Notes: generated by a model not told the origin, from the letters alone. A DNA stretch of 64,000 nt from an uncultured bacterium (GCA_938040315.1 CALHQW010000017.1:1-64000), one strand, 5' to 3'. Numbered from the stretch's first letter, positions 30,918 to 41,242 are shown. Translations and numbers: made by a program.

Positions 30918-32780
30918 ATGCTACAAAAATTTGAAAAGAGATTTAAAAAAGATCATTGGGAAAAGTTATTAAGAATTAAAAATAAAGAATTATTTTCCTT
31001 TTTATCTTTCTACTTAGAACTTCTTAATCCAAAAGAGATTTATTTAGTTACTGAAGAAAAAGATTTTGATTATATTCGTAAAAAGGCAATTGAAAGGGGC
31101 GAAGAAATTTTAACCGCTATTTTTGGTCATACTATCCATTTTGACAGTTATTACGACCAAGCCCGGGATAGAAAGAATACCAAAATTTTATTAAGGGAAG
31201 AAGAAAAATTGGGCGAAGAGATTGCCGTTTCTTCGCAGAAAGAAGGGATTGAAGAAATTCATAGTCTTTTAAAGGATATTATGAAAGATCGAGAACTTTA
31301 TATTGGTTTTTATCTTCTCGGGCCAAAAGACTCTCCTTACGCGATTCCGGCAATTCAATTAACCGATTCTCCTTATGTCTGCCATTGTGAAAATTTGCTT
31401 TATCGTTTAGGTTACGAAAATTTTTTAACGTCAGAAGATAACCGATTTTTTAAATTTATTCACAGTCAAGGGGAGTTAGACGAAAGAAAAACTTGTAAAA
31501 ATCTTGACAAAAGAAGAATCTATATTGACCGAGATAATTTAACTTGTTACAGTGTCAACACCCAATATGGTGGGAATTCTATTGGTTTAAAGAAATTAGC
31601 AATGCGTTTGGCTATTTATTTGGGGTATCAAGAAGACTGGCTTTGTGAGCATATGTTAATCATGGGTATTAATGGACCAAATGGTCGAGTAACTTATTTT
31701 ACTGGTGCCTTCCCCTCTTATTGCGGTAAAACTTCTACTGCGATGATGGAAGGTGAAAGATTAGTCGGTGATGATATTGCTTATCTCTTTATCAAAAATG
31801 GTGAATTGAGAGCAATAAATGTGGAAAAAGGTATGTTTGGAATTTTAGAAGGAATTAATAGCGAAGATGATCCGATTCTTTATAAAGTTCTAACGACTCC
31901 CAAAGAGATAATTTTTGCCAATGCTTTACTTACGAAAGAGGGTTATATCTATTGGAATGGAAAGGATAAGGAAATGCCTAAGGAAGGATATAACTTTTCG
32001 GGTGAATGGTATTTAGGCAAAAAAGATGAAAAAGGTAAAGAAATACCTGCTTCTCATGATAATTCTCGTTTTACCATTGAATTGAAACACTTTGAGAATT
32101 TAGATTTAAAGGCATTAGAAAATCCCGAAGGAATTTTAATTAAAGGTATTGTTTATGGTGGAAGGGATACCGACACTTCGCTTCCGGTGGAAGAGGCTTT
32201 TGATTGGGCTCACGGAGTAATCACCAAGGGAGCTGCCTTAGAATCAGAAACCACTCCCGCCACTTTAGGAGAAACCGGAATTAAGAAAATTAATCCTATG
32301 TCTAATCTTGATTTTTTATCAATCCCTTTAGGAAAATATTTAAAAATTTATTTAGAATTTGGCAAGAAATTGAAAAGGGAAGTTAAAATATTTGGAGTCA
32401 ATTATTTCTTAAAAGATAAAAAGGGTAATTTCTTAAATGAGAAGCGAGATAAAAAAGTCTGGTATAAATGGATGGAAAAGAGGGTACATAATGAAGTAAA
32501 AGCAATAAAAATTCCTACCGGATATATTCCTTATTATGAAGATTTAAGAATTCTTTTTAAAGAGATTTTAAATAAAGATTATTCCTTAGAAGATTATCAT
32601 AAACAATTTTGTTTACGGGTTAACGAAAATCTGAGGAAAATTGAAAGAATAATAAAATTTTATGAAAAAGAAAATGTGCCCAAGGAAGTTTTTCAAATAT
32701 TAGAGGAACAAAAGGAAAGATTATTAAAAGCCCAAAACAAATTTGGTGATTATATTATCCCGGAAAAATTTTTAACTTAA
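30918..32780 (+). CDS. pckG: Phosphoenolpyruvate carboxykinase (GTP)
   Basis: FPSYCGKTSTAMMEGERLVGDDIAYL, KGIVYGGRDTDTSLPVEEAFDWAHGV, FGVNYFLKDKKGNFLNEKRDKKVWYKWMEKRVH. Confidence 0.94.
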   Translation: MLQKFEKRFKKDHWEKLLRIKNKELFSFLSFYLELLNPKEIYLVTEEKDFDYIRKKAIERGEEILTAIFGHTIHFDSYYDQARDRKNTKILLREEEKLGEEIAVSSQKEGIEEIHSLLKDIMKDRELYIGFYLLGPKDSPYAIPAIQLTDSPYVCHCENLLYRLGYENFLTSEDNRFFKFIHSQGELDERKTCKNLDKRRIYIDRDNLTCYSVNTQYGGNSIGLKKLAMRLAIYLGYQEDWLCEHMLIMGINGPNGRVTYFTGAFPSYCGKTSTAMMEGERLVGDDIAYLFIKNGELRAINVEKGMFGILEGINSEDDPILYKVLTTPKEIIFANALLTKEGYIYWNGKDKEMPKEGYNFSGEWYLGKKDEKGKEIPASHDNSRFTIELKHFENLDLKALENPEGILIKGIVYGGRDTDTSLPVEEAFDWAHGVITKGAALESETTPATLGETGIKKINPMSNLDFLSIPLGKYLKIYLEFGKKLKREVKIFGVNYFLKDKKGNFLNEKRDKKVWYKWMEKRVHNEVKAIKIPTGYIPYYEDLRILFKEILNKDYSLEDYHKQFCLRVNENLRKIERIIKFYEKENVPKEVFQILEEQKERLLKAQNKFGDYIIPEKFLT

Positions 32781-32790
32781 ATAATTTTAT

Positions 32791-32818
32791 TTGACAAATC
32801 AATTTATTTTATTATTAT
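32791..32818 (+). promoter_or_regulatory. Promoter of the OMP-liv cluster
   Basis: TTGACA-N16-TATTAT, then 6 nt to ATG 32825. Confidence 0.72.
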
Positions 32819-32824
32819 ATAAAA

Positions 32825-33682
32825 ATGAAAAAAATATTTTTTCTTCTAATTTTTGCCTTCCTTTTTAGTTATCAAGAATTAAAAATTCCTTTATCTTCTT
32901 ACGAATTGACTACCGGAAACAAAGTTTTACCAAGTTATTATACTAATTTTATCTTTAATAATCCTTTAGGGATAGAAAAGCGAGCGATAAGTTTCAGTTA
33001 TCTCTCTTACTTAGTAAATACCCATTTTGGTGGATTAGGTTTTGCTGAAAATAGCGGTAAAAATCAATACGGAATTTTTCTTAATTATTTTAACAGTGGT
33101 GATATAAAAAAGACTGATGAATTTGGTGGAGAGTATGGTTCTTATTTATATTCTCATATTTCTTTAAACCCTTTTTTTACTTATAAGTTAAAAAATTCAA
33201 AAATTGGTATTTTAACTAACCTTATCTATTCTTCTTGTGATACTCTTTATTCTCTGGGAACGGGGATTAATTTTTTAGGTATGAGCGAAATTAATATTTT
33301 TCGAATTGGCTACGGAATAAAAAATTTAATATTTATTTTTAAACCTTATTATCAGACCAAAAAAATAGAACAACCAGAATTTATTTTAGAAGCCGAGGCA
33401 AATTTAACCGAACTAATCAATTTACCCCAAAATAATGGTTTATCTTTCTCTACTGGTTTTGCTCATTCTAATTTAGGATTAGATTTTCATTTTGGCACAG
33501 AATTAATGATAAACAATCTGATAATCTTTCGCTTAGGTTATCTTGGTTTCAAAGAAGGGTTTTTAACTCGTTTTTCTTTAGGATTCGAATTTACCAAAAG
33601 GCCAATCACTTTTTCCTACGGATTTTTACCCTATCAAAACTTAGGAATTGCTCACATTTTTAATCTTATCTTTTATTTTTAA
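32825..33682 (+). CDS. Predicted outer-membrane beta-barrel protein, PorV/PorQ-like
   Basis: Signal peptide (MKKIFFLLIFAFLFS), alternating amphipathic strands, terminal aromatic FNLIFYF. Family call is inference. Confidence 0.5.
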   Translation: MKKIFFLLIFAFLFSYQELKIPLSSYELTTGNKVLPSYYTNFIFNNPLGIEKRAISFSYLSYLVNTHFGGLGFAENSGKNQYGIFLNYFNSGDIKKTDEFGGEYGSYLYSHISLNPFFTYKLKNSKIGILTNLIYSSCDTLYSLGTGINFLGMSEINIFRIGYGIKNLIFIFKPYYQTKKIEQPEFILEAEANLTELINLPQNNGLSFSTGFAHSNLGLDFHFGTELMINNLIIFRLGYLGFKEGFLTRFSLGFEFTKRPITFSYGFLPYQNLGIAHIFNLIFYF

Positions 33683-33694
33683 TAATCTTTAAAA

Positions 33695-34585
33695 ATGGAA
33701 TATTTCTTTCAACAACTTCTTAATGGTTTCCAATTGGGAAGTGTTTATGCCTTAATTTCTCTTGGCTATACAATGATTTACGGAATAATTAGATTAATTA
33801 ACTTTGCCCATGGTGATATTTTTATGCTTGGTGCCTATTTTGGTTTTTATGCGATTACTCGGTTAAAATTTAATTTTTTCTCAGCAATTATTTTCTCAAT
33901 GGTTTTATGTATGATTATTAATGTTATTATTGAAAAAATTGCCTATGCGCCTTTGAGAAAAAAAAATGTGCCAAGAATAAATCTTTTAATTACCGCTATT
34001 GGTGTCTCCTTTTTTTTAGAAAATTTTACTTCTTTAAAAATAATCTTTGGTCCCGATTATCAACCTTATCCCCGGCCTTTTAAAATTATTACTTTTGATT
34101 TTTTAGGTTTAACTATCTCTTCGATTCAGATTATTGTTTTTCTTATTACTTTAGTTTTATTATTGATTTTAGATTATTTAATTAAAAGAACAAAAATTGG
34201 TCTGGCAATGCGGGCGGTATCTTATGATAAAGATACCGCTTTCCTTATGGGAATAAATGTCGATAGAATAATTTCTTTAACCTTTGCCTTAGGCGCGGCC
34301 TTGGCTGGGGCTGCTGGAGTTTTATACGGAATCTGTTATCCTCAAATTTATCCTTATATGGGAGTAATGCCTGGCTTAAAGGCTTTTGTGGCTGCTGTCC
34401 TTGGTGGAATTGGCGTTATTTCTGGTGCCGTTTTAGGGTCCTACATTATTGGAATGGTAGAAGTTTTTACTGCTGCTTTTGTATCATCAACTTTTCGAGA
34501 TGCTATTGCCTTTGCTATTTTAATTATTGTTCTCTTAACTCGTCCCCAAGGATTGTTTGGTAAAGAAGAAGGGATAAAACTATGA
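33695..34585 (+). CDS. livH: Branched-chain amino acid-type ABC permease (LivH family)
   Basis: LLNGFQLGSVYALISLGYTMIYGIIRLINFAHGDIFMLGAYFG; multi-TM. Confidence 0.88.
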   Translation: MEYFFQQLLNGFQLGSVYALISLGYTMIYGIIRLINFAHGDIFMLGAYFGFYAITRLKFNFFSAIIFSMVLCMIINVIIEKIAYAPLRKKNVPRINLLITAIGVSFFLENFTSLKIIFGPDYQPYPRPFKIITFDFLGLTISSIQIIVFLITLVLLLILDYLIKRTKIGLAMRAVSYDKDTAFLMGINVDRIISLTFALGAALAGAAGVLYGICYPQIYPYMGVMPGLKAFVAAVLGGIGVISGAVLGSYIIGMVEVFTAAFVSSTFRDAIAFAILIIVLLTRPQGLFGKEEGIKL

Positions 34586-35457
34586 TTAATCTCTACATTC
34601 TTCAAATTTTTTCTTATGCTTGTTGTATTACTATTTCTGCTTTAGGATTAAATCTTATTTATGGCTACACCGGTCTTTTTTCTTTAGGTCATGCTTCTTT
34701 TATGGGGATTGGTGCTTATTTATCAGCATTATTAACAAAATCTTTTTCTCATTATGGATATTTAATTTATATCGGTGCAATAATTTTTTCCATTATTTTC
34801 ACCTTTTTAATTAGCTACCTAATTGCTATTCCAATCTTAAAGTTAAAATCAGATTATTTAGGAATTGCTACCTTAGGATTTGGAATAATTGTGAAAGTAT
34901 TATTAGATAATTCTGACAAGGTTTTTTCACAAATGGGTGGCCCAAGAGGAATGCTTGGTATTCCCAATTTCACTAATTTACCAATTGTTTTATTCTCATT
35001 AATTATGGTTATTCTTTTTATGAGAAATCTTATCTATTCTAAGTTGGGTAGAAATTTAATAGCCATCCGGGAAGACGAAAATGCTGCTTATGCGATGGGA
35101 ATAAATGTTTATAAACAAAGACTTTTAGCATTTGCTCTTGGCTGTTCCTTTGCTGGTTTTTCTGGTGCTTTATATGCCCATTTATATTGCTTTCTTCATC
35201 CGAGTAATTTTGATTTTTTTAGGTCTATTGACTTGATGTTGATTATTGTATTAGGTGGCTTAGGAAGTATGAGCGGAACGATTATTGCTTCTTTTCTTTG
35301 GGTTTTTATTTTAGAAGGTCTACGAGTAATTTTACCTCAAGCGATTTTGGATTGGCGATTGGTAATCTATCCTCTTTTATTAATTCTCTTAATGCTTTTA
35401 AGACCCCAAGGAATTTTTGGTAATAAAGAAATTTTATGGCTAAAAAAAGAATATTAA
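34582..35457 (+). CDS. livM: Branched-chain amino acid-type ABC permease (LivM family)
   Basis: ISALGLNLIYGYTGLFSLGHASFMGIGAYLSALL; RPQGIFG terminus. Confidence 0.88.
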   Translation: MINLYILQIFSYACCITISALGLNLIYGYTGLFSLGHASFMGIGAYLSALLTKSFSHYGYLIYIGAIIFSIIFTFLISYLIAIPILKLKSDYLGIATLGFGIIVKVLLDNSDKVFSQMGGPRGMLGIPNFTNLPIVLFSLIMVILFMRNLIYSKLGRNLIAIREDENAAYAMGINVYKQRLLAFALGCSFAGFSGALYAHLYCFLHPSNFDFFRSIDLMLIIVLGGLGSMSGTIIASFLWVFILEGLRVILPQAILDWRLVIYPLLLILLMLLRPQGIFGNKEILWLKKEY

Positions 35458-36228
35458 ATGATATTAAAAATTGAAAATCTAAATAAATCTTTTGGTGGTT
35501 TAAAGGCGGTTAGGAATTTTAATCTCCTTATTAATGAAGGTGAGTTATGTGGCTTAATTGGTCCAAATGGTGCTGGCAAAACAACCGTTTTTAACTTAAT
35601 CACCGGCTTTTATAAACCGGATAGCGGAAAAATAATTTTTAAAAATAGAGATATAACTAATCTTTTACCTCATCAAATTGTCCATTTAGGAATTTCCAGA
35701 ACTTTCCAAAATCTTAGACTTTTTAATAATTTAACTGTTTTAGAAAATCTACTCTTTGCTTTTAATTACCAAATTAATTATTCAATAACCGAAAGCCTTT
35801 TCCATACAAGAAATTTTCAAAAAGTAGAAAAAGAAATAAAAGAAAAATGTTATCAATTTTTAAAACTCTTTGATTTAGAGAAAAAAGCAAATATTTTAGC
35901 AAAAAATCTTCCTTATGGTGAAATGAGAAAGTTAGAGATTGCTCGCGCTTTGGCTCTTAATCCCAAACTTCTTTTATTGGATGAACCTTCCTGTGGAATG
36001 ACTGTTGGTGAAACTTCCCTTTTAATGGATTTAATTAAATTTATCAAAGAAAAATTTAATTTAACAATTTTTATTATTGAACATCAAATGCGGGTAATAA
36101 TGAATCTTTGTAAAAGGATTGTTGTTATGGATTTTGGTGAAATTATTGCGGAAGGCACACCAGAAGAAATTCAAAATAATCCCAAAGTAATTGCTGCCTA
36201 TTTAGGAAGAGAATATGCTTTTCATTGA
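35458..36228 (+). CDS. livG: ABC ATPase (LivG family)
   Basis: GPNGAGKTTVFNLITGFYKPDSG, ISRTFQNLRLFNNLTVLENLL, LLLDEPSCGM. Confidence 0.9.
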   Translation: MILKIENLNKSFGGLKAVRNFNLLINEGELCGLIGPNGAGKTTVFNLITGFYKPDSGKIIFKNRDITNLLPHQIVHLGISRTFQNLRLFNNLTVLENLLFAFNYQINYSITESLFHTRNFQKVEKEIKEKCYQFLKLFDLEKKANILAKNLPYGEMRKLEIARALALNPKLLLLDEPSCGMTVGETSLLMDLIKFIKEKFNLTIFIIEHQMRVIMNLCKRIVVMDFGEIIAEGTPEEIQNNPKVIAAYLGREYAFH

Positions 36229-36922
36229 AAATCTTTTCGTTAATTACGGAATGATTAAAGCGTTACAAGGGGTATCCTTAGTTGTTAAGGAAAAAGAAAT
36301 TGTTGCTTTAATTGGCAATAACGGTGCCGGTAAAACGACAACTTTAAAGACAATTTCTGGTTTAATTAAACCAACAAGTGGCAAAATATATTTTAAAGAT
36401 ATTGACTTAATAAAACTAAGCCCTTGCCAAATTACTAAATTGGGAATTATCCATGTTCCGGAAGGAAGAAAACCTTTTGCTAACCTTTCTGTTTATGAAA
36501 ATTTAAGATTGGGTGCTTATTTTGTTAATAAAAAAAGTGAGATTGAAGAAAGACTTTCTTTTGTCTTCAAAATTTTCCCCCGTTTAAAAGAAAGATTAAA
36601 ACAGCCAGCCGGTACCCTCTCCGGCGGCGAATTACAAATGCTTGCTATTGGCCGAGGTCTAATGGCAAAACCTAATTTACTTCTCTTAGATGAACCATCG
36701 ATGGGACTTTCTCCCATTCTTGTTGAAGAGATATTTTCAGTAATTAAGAATATCAATGAAGAAGGTACTGCCATTTTACTTATTGAACAAAATGCTGCTA
36801 AGGCTTTATCGGTAGCCCATCGGGCATATGTTTTAGAAACAGGAAAAATAATGTTGGAAGGAAAAGCCGAAGAACTGATTAATAATGAGAATGTAAAAAA
36901 TATTTATTTGGGAGTTAAATAA
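36215..36922 (+). CDS. livF: ABC ATPase (LivF family)
   Basis: GNNGAGKTTTLKTISGL, HVPEGRKPFANLSVYENLRLGAY, LSGGELQMLAIGRGLMAKPNLLLLDEPSMGLSP. Confidence 0.92.
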   Translation: MLFIENLFVNYGMIKALQGVSLVVKEKEIVALIGNNGAGKTTTLKTISGLIKPTSGKIYFKDIDLIKLSPCQITKLGIIHVPEGRKPFANLSVYENLRLGAYFVNKKSEIEERLSFVFKIFPRLKERLKQPAGTLSGGELQMLAIGRGLMAKPNLLLLDEPSMGLSPILVEEIFSVIKNINEEGTAILLIEQNAAKALSVAHRAYVLETGKIMLEGKAEELINNENVKNIYLGVK

Positions 36923-38484
36923 AATTTGTTAATAATTGGGAAATCAAAACTTTCTTTTTTTAAGATTAATTTAAGAGGCGCCTGCTTCCTTTTAAATTCA
37001 CTTTGATAAATCAAGCCGATAATTTTGTTCACTTCTTTTGGTAAAAAACCTTTCTTAATAATATTTCGGAGAGGTTGATTTTCAACTAGATAATTTTTAA
37101 TAATTTCATCTAATTGAGAATAGGGAATTAAATCTTTTTCATCTTCTTGATTAGGTCGTAACTCAGCCGAAGGTTTTTTAGTTAAAATTCTTTGCGGAAT
37201 TAAATTAAATTTTTTATTTAAATATTCGGCCAATTTATATACTTCCGTTTTCGTCAAATCACCAATCGGCGCCAAACCACCACTCATATCACCATAAAGA
37301 GTCGCATAGCCAACGGTCATTTCTGATTTATTACCGGTTGCCAAAACTAAATAGTTAAATTTATTTGCTAACGCCATTAACAAATTTCCCCTTATTCGGG
37401 CTTGAAGATTTTCTTCAGTCTTATCAAAGGGTAAATCTTTAAAAATTGGTTTTAAGGTATTTAAATATTCTTGATAGAGATTATTTATAGAAATTTCAAT
37501 AACTTCTATTCCTAAATTTCTTGCTAAGGCATAAGCATCCTCAAGGCTTTCTGGTGAAGAATAGGGTCCGGGCATTGTCAAACCAATCACATTCTTTTTC
37601 CCCAATGCTAAAACTGCCAAAGTAGCAACCACGCTTGAATCAATTCCACCGGATATCCCCAAAATTACTTTGGAAAAATTATTTTTTCTTACATAATCTT
37701 TAATTCCCAAAATAATTCCTTGATAAATTTCCTCCATTTCCTCTTCCTCTTCTTCTTTCCAAGGAGCATGAATAATACTCTCGTCATAAATAATAAAATC
37801 TTCTTCAAATTTCTTTGCCCTCATCAAAATCTCACCCTTTTCCGAAACTACCATACTACCGCCATCAAAAATCTTTCCATCGTTACCACCCACCAAATTA
37901 CAATAGATCATCCTAATGTTATTTTCTTTTGATTTTCTTTTTAATAACTCTTTTATTTCTTTATCTTTGCCAAGATAAAAAGGTCTTGCTGATATATTGA
38001 TAATTAACTCCGCACCTTTTCTTTTCAATTCTTTTATAACATCATATCTCCCTTCTAAATCTTCCCCAATAATTATTCCTAATTTTTTATTATTAAAATT
38101 AAAAACTACCCTTCTTTGGGAAGGAGTAAAATAATCTCGCTCTATCAAAGAAAGATTAGTTTTTACACTAAAACTTAATAATTTTCTATCTTTTATTAAA
38201 TAAGCCACATTAAGAAGGCTTCTTCCTACTTTCAAGGGCAATCCAATAACAATTGAAATTCCTTGAGTATTAAAAAGCACCCTTCTTAAACTTCTTATAG
38301 CACTATTAAGAAAATCAGGCTGTTTTAATAAATCCTTAGGAAAATAACCAGTAAGAAAAAGTTCTGGGAAAATAATTAAATCCACTTTTCTTTGCTGAGC
38401 AATTTTAATAGTATTTAGGACTTTATTTAAATTTCCTCTAAAATCGCCAACCGTGGAATTTAATTGAGCAATCCCTATTCTCAT
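36904..38484 (-). CDS. nadE: NAD+ synthase, glutamine-hydrolysing
   Basis: N-terminal nitrilase-like amidase (RIGIAQLNSTVGDFRGNLNKV) plus ATP-pyrophosphatase domain (GISGGIDSSVVATLAV). Confidence 0.92.
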   Translation of the reverse strand: MRIGIAQLNSTVGDFRGNLNKVLNTIKIAQQRKVDLIIFPELFLTGYFPKDLLKQPDFLNSAIRSLRRVLFNTQGISIVIGLPLKVGRSLLNVAYLIKDRKLLSFSVKTNLSLIERDYFTPSQRRVVFNFNNKKLGIIIGEDLEGRYDVIKELKRKGAELIINISARPFYLGKDKEIKELLKRKSKENNIRMIYCNLVGGNDGKIFDGGSMVVSEKGEILMRAKKFEEDFIIYDESIIHAPWKEEEEEEMEEIYQGIILGIKDYVRKNNFSKVILGISGGIDSSVVATLAVLALGKKNVIGLTMPGPYSSPESLEDAYALARNLGIEVIEISINNLYQEYLNTLKPIFKDLPFDKTEENLQARIRGNLLMALANKFNYLVLATGNKSEMTVGYATLYGDMSGGLAPIGDLTKTEVYKLAEYLNKKFNLIPQRILTKKPSAELRPNQEDEKDLIPYSQLDEIIKNYLVENQPLRNIIKKGFLPKEVNKIIGLIYQSEFKRKQAPLKLILKKESFDFPIINKFYLTPK

Positions 38485-38495
38485 TAACTATTTTT

Positions 38496-38523
38496 ATTTT
38501 AATTATAATTTTCTAAAAATCAA
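38496..38523 (-). promoter_or_regulatory. Promoter of nadE
   Basis: TTGATT-N16-TAAAAT, then 11 nt to ATG 38484. Confidence 0.6.
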
Positions 38524-38630
38524 GATGGTATATAGCCAAAATTATTATAAAACTTCTTTCCGTTCCCCGAATAGTATAGGATATAGTCTTATAGGCTAAA
38601 GGATTATCTTTATAGACTACTTATTATCTT

Positions 38631-40346
38631 TTAACTCAATAAAATATTTAAAATAAAAGATATCAAAAACCCTAATACTAATTGAAAAATAATAATTTTA
38701 AAGGCATCCTTGATTTTAAATTCCCTTATCAAAATTAAAGTTGTTGAGAGACAGGGTAGATAAATAATTAGAAATATTGAGGAAATAATTAACTCTCTAG
38801 GAGTCAAATTGAAGGGCACTAATAAAGCAATACTAACATCTTTTCTTAAAAAACCAGTTATCATTAGTGGTACTATTTCCTTCGGTAAAGATAAGAATCT
38901 TTGAAAAATCGGTTCCGAAAAATACTCTAAAAACTTAATAATTTTCAAAATATCTAATATTCCAAAAAAGAATACACCACCAATAATTAAAGGAACCGCT
39001 TCTTTAATAAATAATTTTATCCGAAAATACAGTTTCCTAAAAACCATTGAAAAATAGGGTAGCCGATAAGGTGGAATTTCTATAAAAATTTCTTGGGCTT
39101 CACTCTGGAAAATTCTATTTAAAATAAAAGTAGAAATTAAGGAGAGAAATATTAAAAGAGAAAATATTAGAAAAAGATATTTTACTCCATAGGGAGATAA
39201 AAGGGCAATCACCATGGTTGTTTGTGGTAAGCAAGGTGATGAGAGTAAGATTAAAAGACCGGTCAAAATCCTTTCTCTTTTCCTTTCTAAAATTCTCGTT
39301 GCCATAATCGCTGGAACTTTACAACCAAAACCTAAAATTATTGGAATAAGAGAATAGCCATGAATACCTAATCGGTGCGTAAAACCATCAAATACTGCGG
39401 CTAATCTTACTAAATAGCCAACATCTTCTAATACCGATAAAATTAAATAAAAAGCAAAAAGATAAGGCAAGACAACAACAAAAGGAATATAAATACCAGT
39501 ATTTAACAATCCAAAAGATTTTAATGGTTCTATCTCTTTGCCGATTAAAATATTAAATATTAATGGCGACTTTATTTTTTCTATTAACTTTATTATGTTT
39601 GGTAAGTATAAATTATTGAAAATTGGATCAAAAAGATAGTTTATCAAATTTTCTCCTATCAATCTTACCAAAATAAATGTTAAAAATAAAATACTAATTG
39701 CCGTTATTAAACCAGTAATTGGTTTGATAGTAAAGTCTTCAATCCTTTCTAAAAAAGTATGGTGGCGATGAGTAATTTTCTGAACTTCCTTTATAATTCT
39801 ACCAATTTCTTGCCATCTCTCTTCTTCTTTAAATTGAAAATTACTTATTCTTGCCTTGCCTAAATTTTCTTTCAATTCCTTTATTCCTTCACCAGTTATT
39901 GCACAGGTAGGAAATATTGGTAAATCTAATATCTGAGAAAGTTTTTTATAATCAATACCAATTCCTAAATGTCTCGTTTCATCCCAAAAATTTAAAACGA
40001 TAACCATTGGCACTTTCTCTTTTATTAATTGAAGTGTTAAATTTAGATTTCTTTCCAAATTTGTTGCATTTACTACATTAATAACAACAAAAGAACCTTC
40101 CCTTTTTGCTTCCGCTAACATCTCTTTTGCTACTTCTTCTGCTTGATTGGTTGGTTCTTTTAATGAATATATTCCCGGAACATCAATAACCTTGACTTTT
40201 TCATTATTTAATTTCGTTTCCCCTTCATGATATTCAACAGTGGTTCCCGGATAATTGCTGATAATTACTGTCGTACCCGTTAACCGAGTAAAAATTATTG
40301 ATTTACCAACATTCGGGTTACCAAAAAGAAGAATTTTTCTAATCAT
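38631..40346 (-). CDS. feoB: Ferrous iron transporter FeoB
   Basis: FGNPNVGKSIIFTRLTGTTVIISNYPGTTVEYHEG G-domain; FGCKVPAIMATRILERKRERILTGLLI. Confidence 0.92.
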   Translation of the reverse strand: MIRKILLFGNPNVGKSIIFTRLTGTTVIISNYPGTTVEYHEGETKLNNEKVKVIDVPGIYSLKEPTNQAEEVAKEMLAEAKREGSFVVINVVNATNLERNLNLTLQLIKEKVPMVIVLNFWDETRHLGIGIDYKKLSQILDLPIFPTCAITGEGIKELKENLGKARISNFQFKEEERWQEIGRIIKEVQKITHRHHTFLERIEDFTIKPITGLITAISILFLTFILVRLIGENLINYLFDPIFNNLYLPNIIKLIEKIKSPLIFNILIGKEIEPLKSFGLLNTGIYIPFVVVLPYLFAFYLILSVLEDVGYLVRLAAVFDGFTHRLGIHGYSLIPIILGFGCKVPAIMATRILERKRERILTGLLILLSSPCLPQTTMVIALLSPYGVKYLFLIFSLLIFLSLISTFILNRIFQSEAQEIFIEIPPYRLPYFSMVFRKLYFRIKLFIKEAVPLIIGGVFFFGILDILKIIKFLEYFSEPIFQRFLSLPKEIVPLMITGFLRKDVSIALLVPFNLTPRELIISSIFLIIYLPCLSTTLILIREFKIKDAFKIIIFQLVLGFLISFILNILLS

Positions 40347-40587
40347 TAATTCTTTTTACTAATATCTTCTTTGCCATACCGTAACCAATTGCTATTTTAC
40401 AATTTTTAACTTCAATTATTACCGGACCTCTAAAAAGTGCTTTACTTATCTTTTTTATTTTTACTCCCTCATAAATTCCCAAACTTTCTAAACGAAAACG
40501 CATTCTTAAACCACCAAGAATTTTCATAACTTCGGCATAAGAACCTTCCTCCAAACTTACCAAATCAACTAATTGAGAATTATTCAT
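40339..40587 (-). CDS. feoA: FeoA-family protein
   Basis: LRMRFRLESLGIYEGVKIKKISKALFRGPVIIEVKNCKIAIGYGMAKKILVK. Confidence 0.85.
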   Translation of the reverse strand: MNNSQLVDLVSLEEGSYAEVMKILGGLRMRFRLESLGIYEGVKIKKISKALFRGPVIIEVKNCKIAIGYGMAKKILVKRIND

Positions 40588-40828
40588 TTTTAATGATTAT
40601 CATCTTTGCCAAATTTTCGGGCAAAACAAGCATACCTTTCTTTATTTTAAAAATTAATAAATTATCAATTTTACCTATCTTCTCAATTTTACTTCCCTTT
40701 TTTATTCCCAAAAGATTCAATCTTTTTACATAAGAAGAAGAAAGATTAATCTTTTTTATCTTTGCCTTTTTATTAATTTCTAAACTCTTTAAATTATTAA
40801 CTTTTTTGACATTTTTCGCAGTACCCAT
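40580..40828 (-). CDS. Second FeoA-like protein
   Basis: Small SH3-like protein: SSYVKRLNLLGIKKGSKIEKIGKIDNLLIFKIKKGMLVLPENLAKMIIIK; overlaps the downstream feoA. Confidence 0.7.
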   Translation of the reverse strand: MGTAKNVKKVNNLKSLEINKKAKIKKINLSSSYVKRLNLLGIKKGSKIEKIGKIDNLLIFKIKKGMLVLPENLAKMIIIKNE

Positions 40829-41213
40829 AAATTTCCAATTTATGAAAAACCATTTTAAAATTATATTTTTCTGCCACTTTTTTTTGGATATTTTCTATCT
40901 TTTTCTCATTAAACTCAATTATCTTTCCACATTTTAAACAGATAAGATGATCATGATGATAAGAAAGATGAAGCGGTTCGTATCTTCTATTCTTCTCTTC
41001 AAATTTCTGTTCAATTACCAACCCGCACTCTTTTAAAAGTTTTAATGTCCGATAAATTGTTGAACGACTAACTTTTTTCCCCAATTTCTCATACAATTCA
41101 TCAACACTAAAATGCTTATCTGCCTTAAAGAAAAAATCAATAAACTTTTTTCTTTTTACTGATTTTTTTAATCCCTTTTCATTAAAATATTTTGCTAATA
41201 TCTCTTCCCACAT
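40797..41213 (-). CDS. Fur-family transcriptional regulator
   Basis: HFSVDELYEKLGKKVSRSTIYRTLKLLKECGLV, HHDHLICLKCGKIIEF, terminal YGYCEKCQKS. Start at ATG 41213 preferred because the listed 41270 start lies within the -35. Confidence 0.9.
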   Translation of the reverse strand: MWEEILAKYFNEKGLKKSVKRKKFIDFFFKADKHFSVDELYEKLGKKVSRSTIYRTLKLLKECGLVIEQKFEEKNRRYEPLHLSYHHDHLICLKCGKIIEFNEKKIENIQKKVAEKYNFKMVFHKLEIYGYCEKCQKS

Positions 41214-41220
41214 ATTAAAA

Positions 41221-41241
41221 TGAAATTGAAATTCATTTTCA
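41221..41241. promoter_or_regulatory. Near-perfect 21-bp palindrome overlapping the predicted fur start of transcription; candidate Fur-box-like operator
   Basis: TGAAATTGAAATTCATTTTCA versus reverse complement TGAAAATGAATTTCAATTTCA: one mismatched pair in 10, plus the centre base. Confidence 0.6.
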
Positions 41242-41242
41242 A

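Noticed and set aside
38575-38632. AGTCTTATAG...TATAGACT imperfect inverted repeat between feoB and nadE
   Set aside because: Short, bulged, AT-rich, no T tract in an obvious terminator position; too weak to call.
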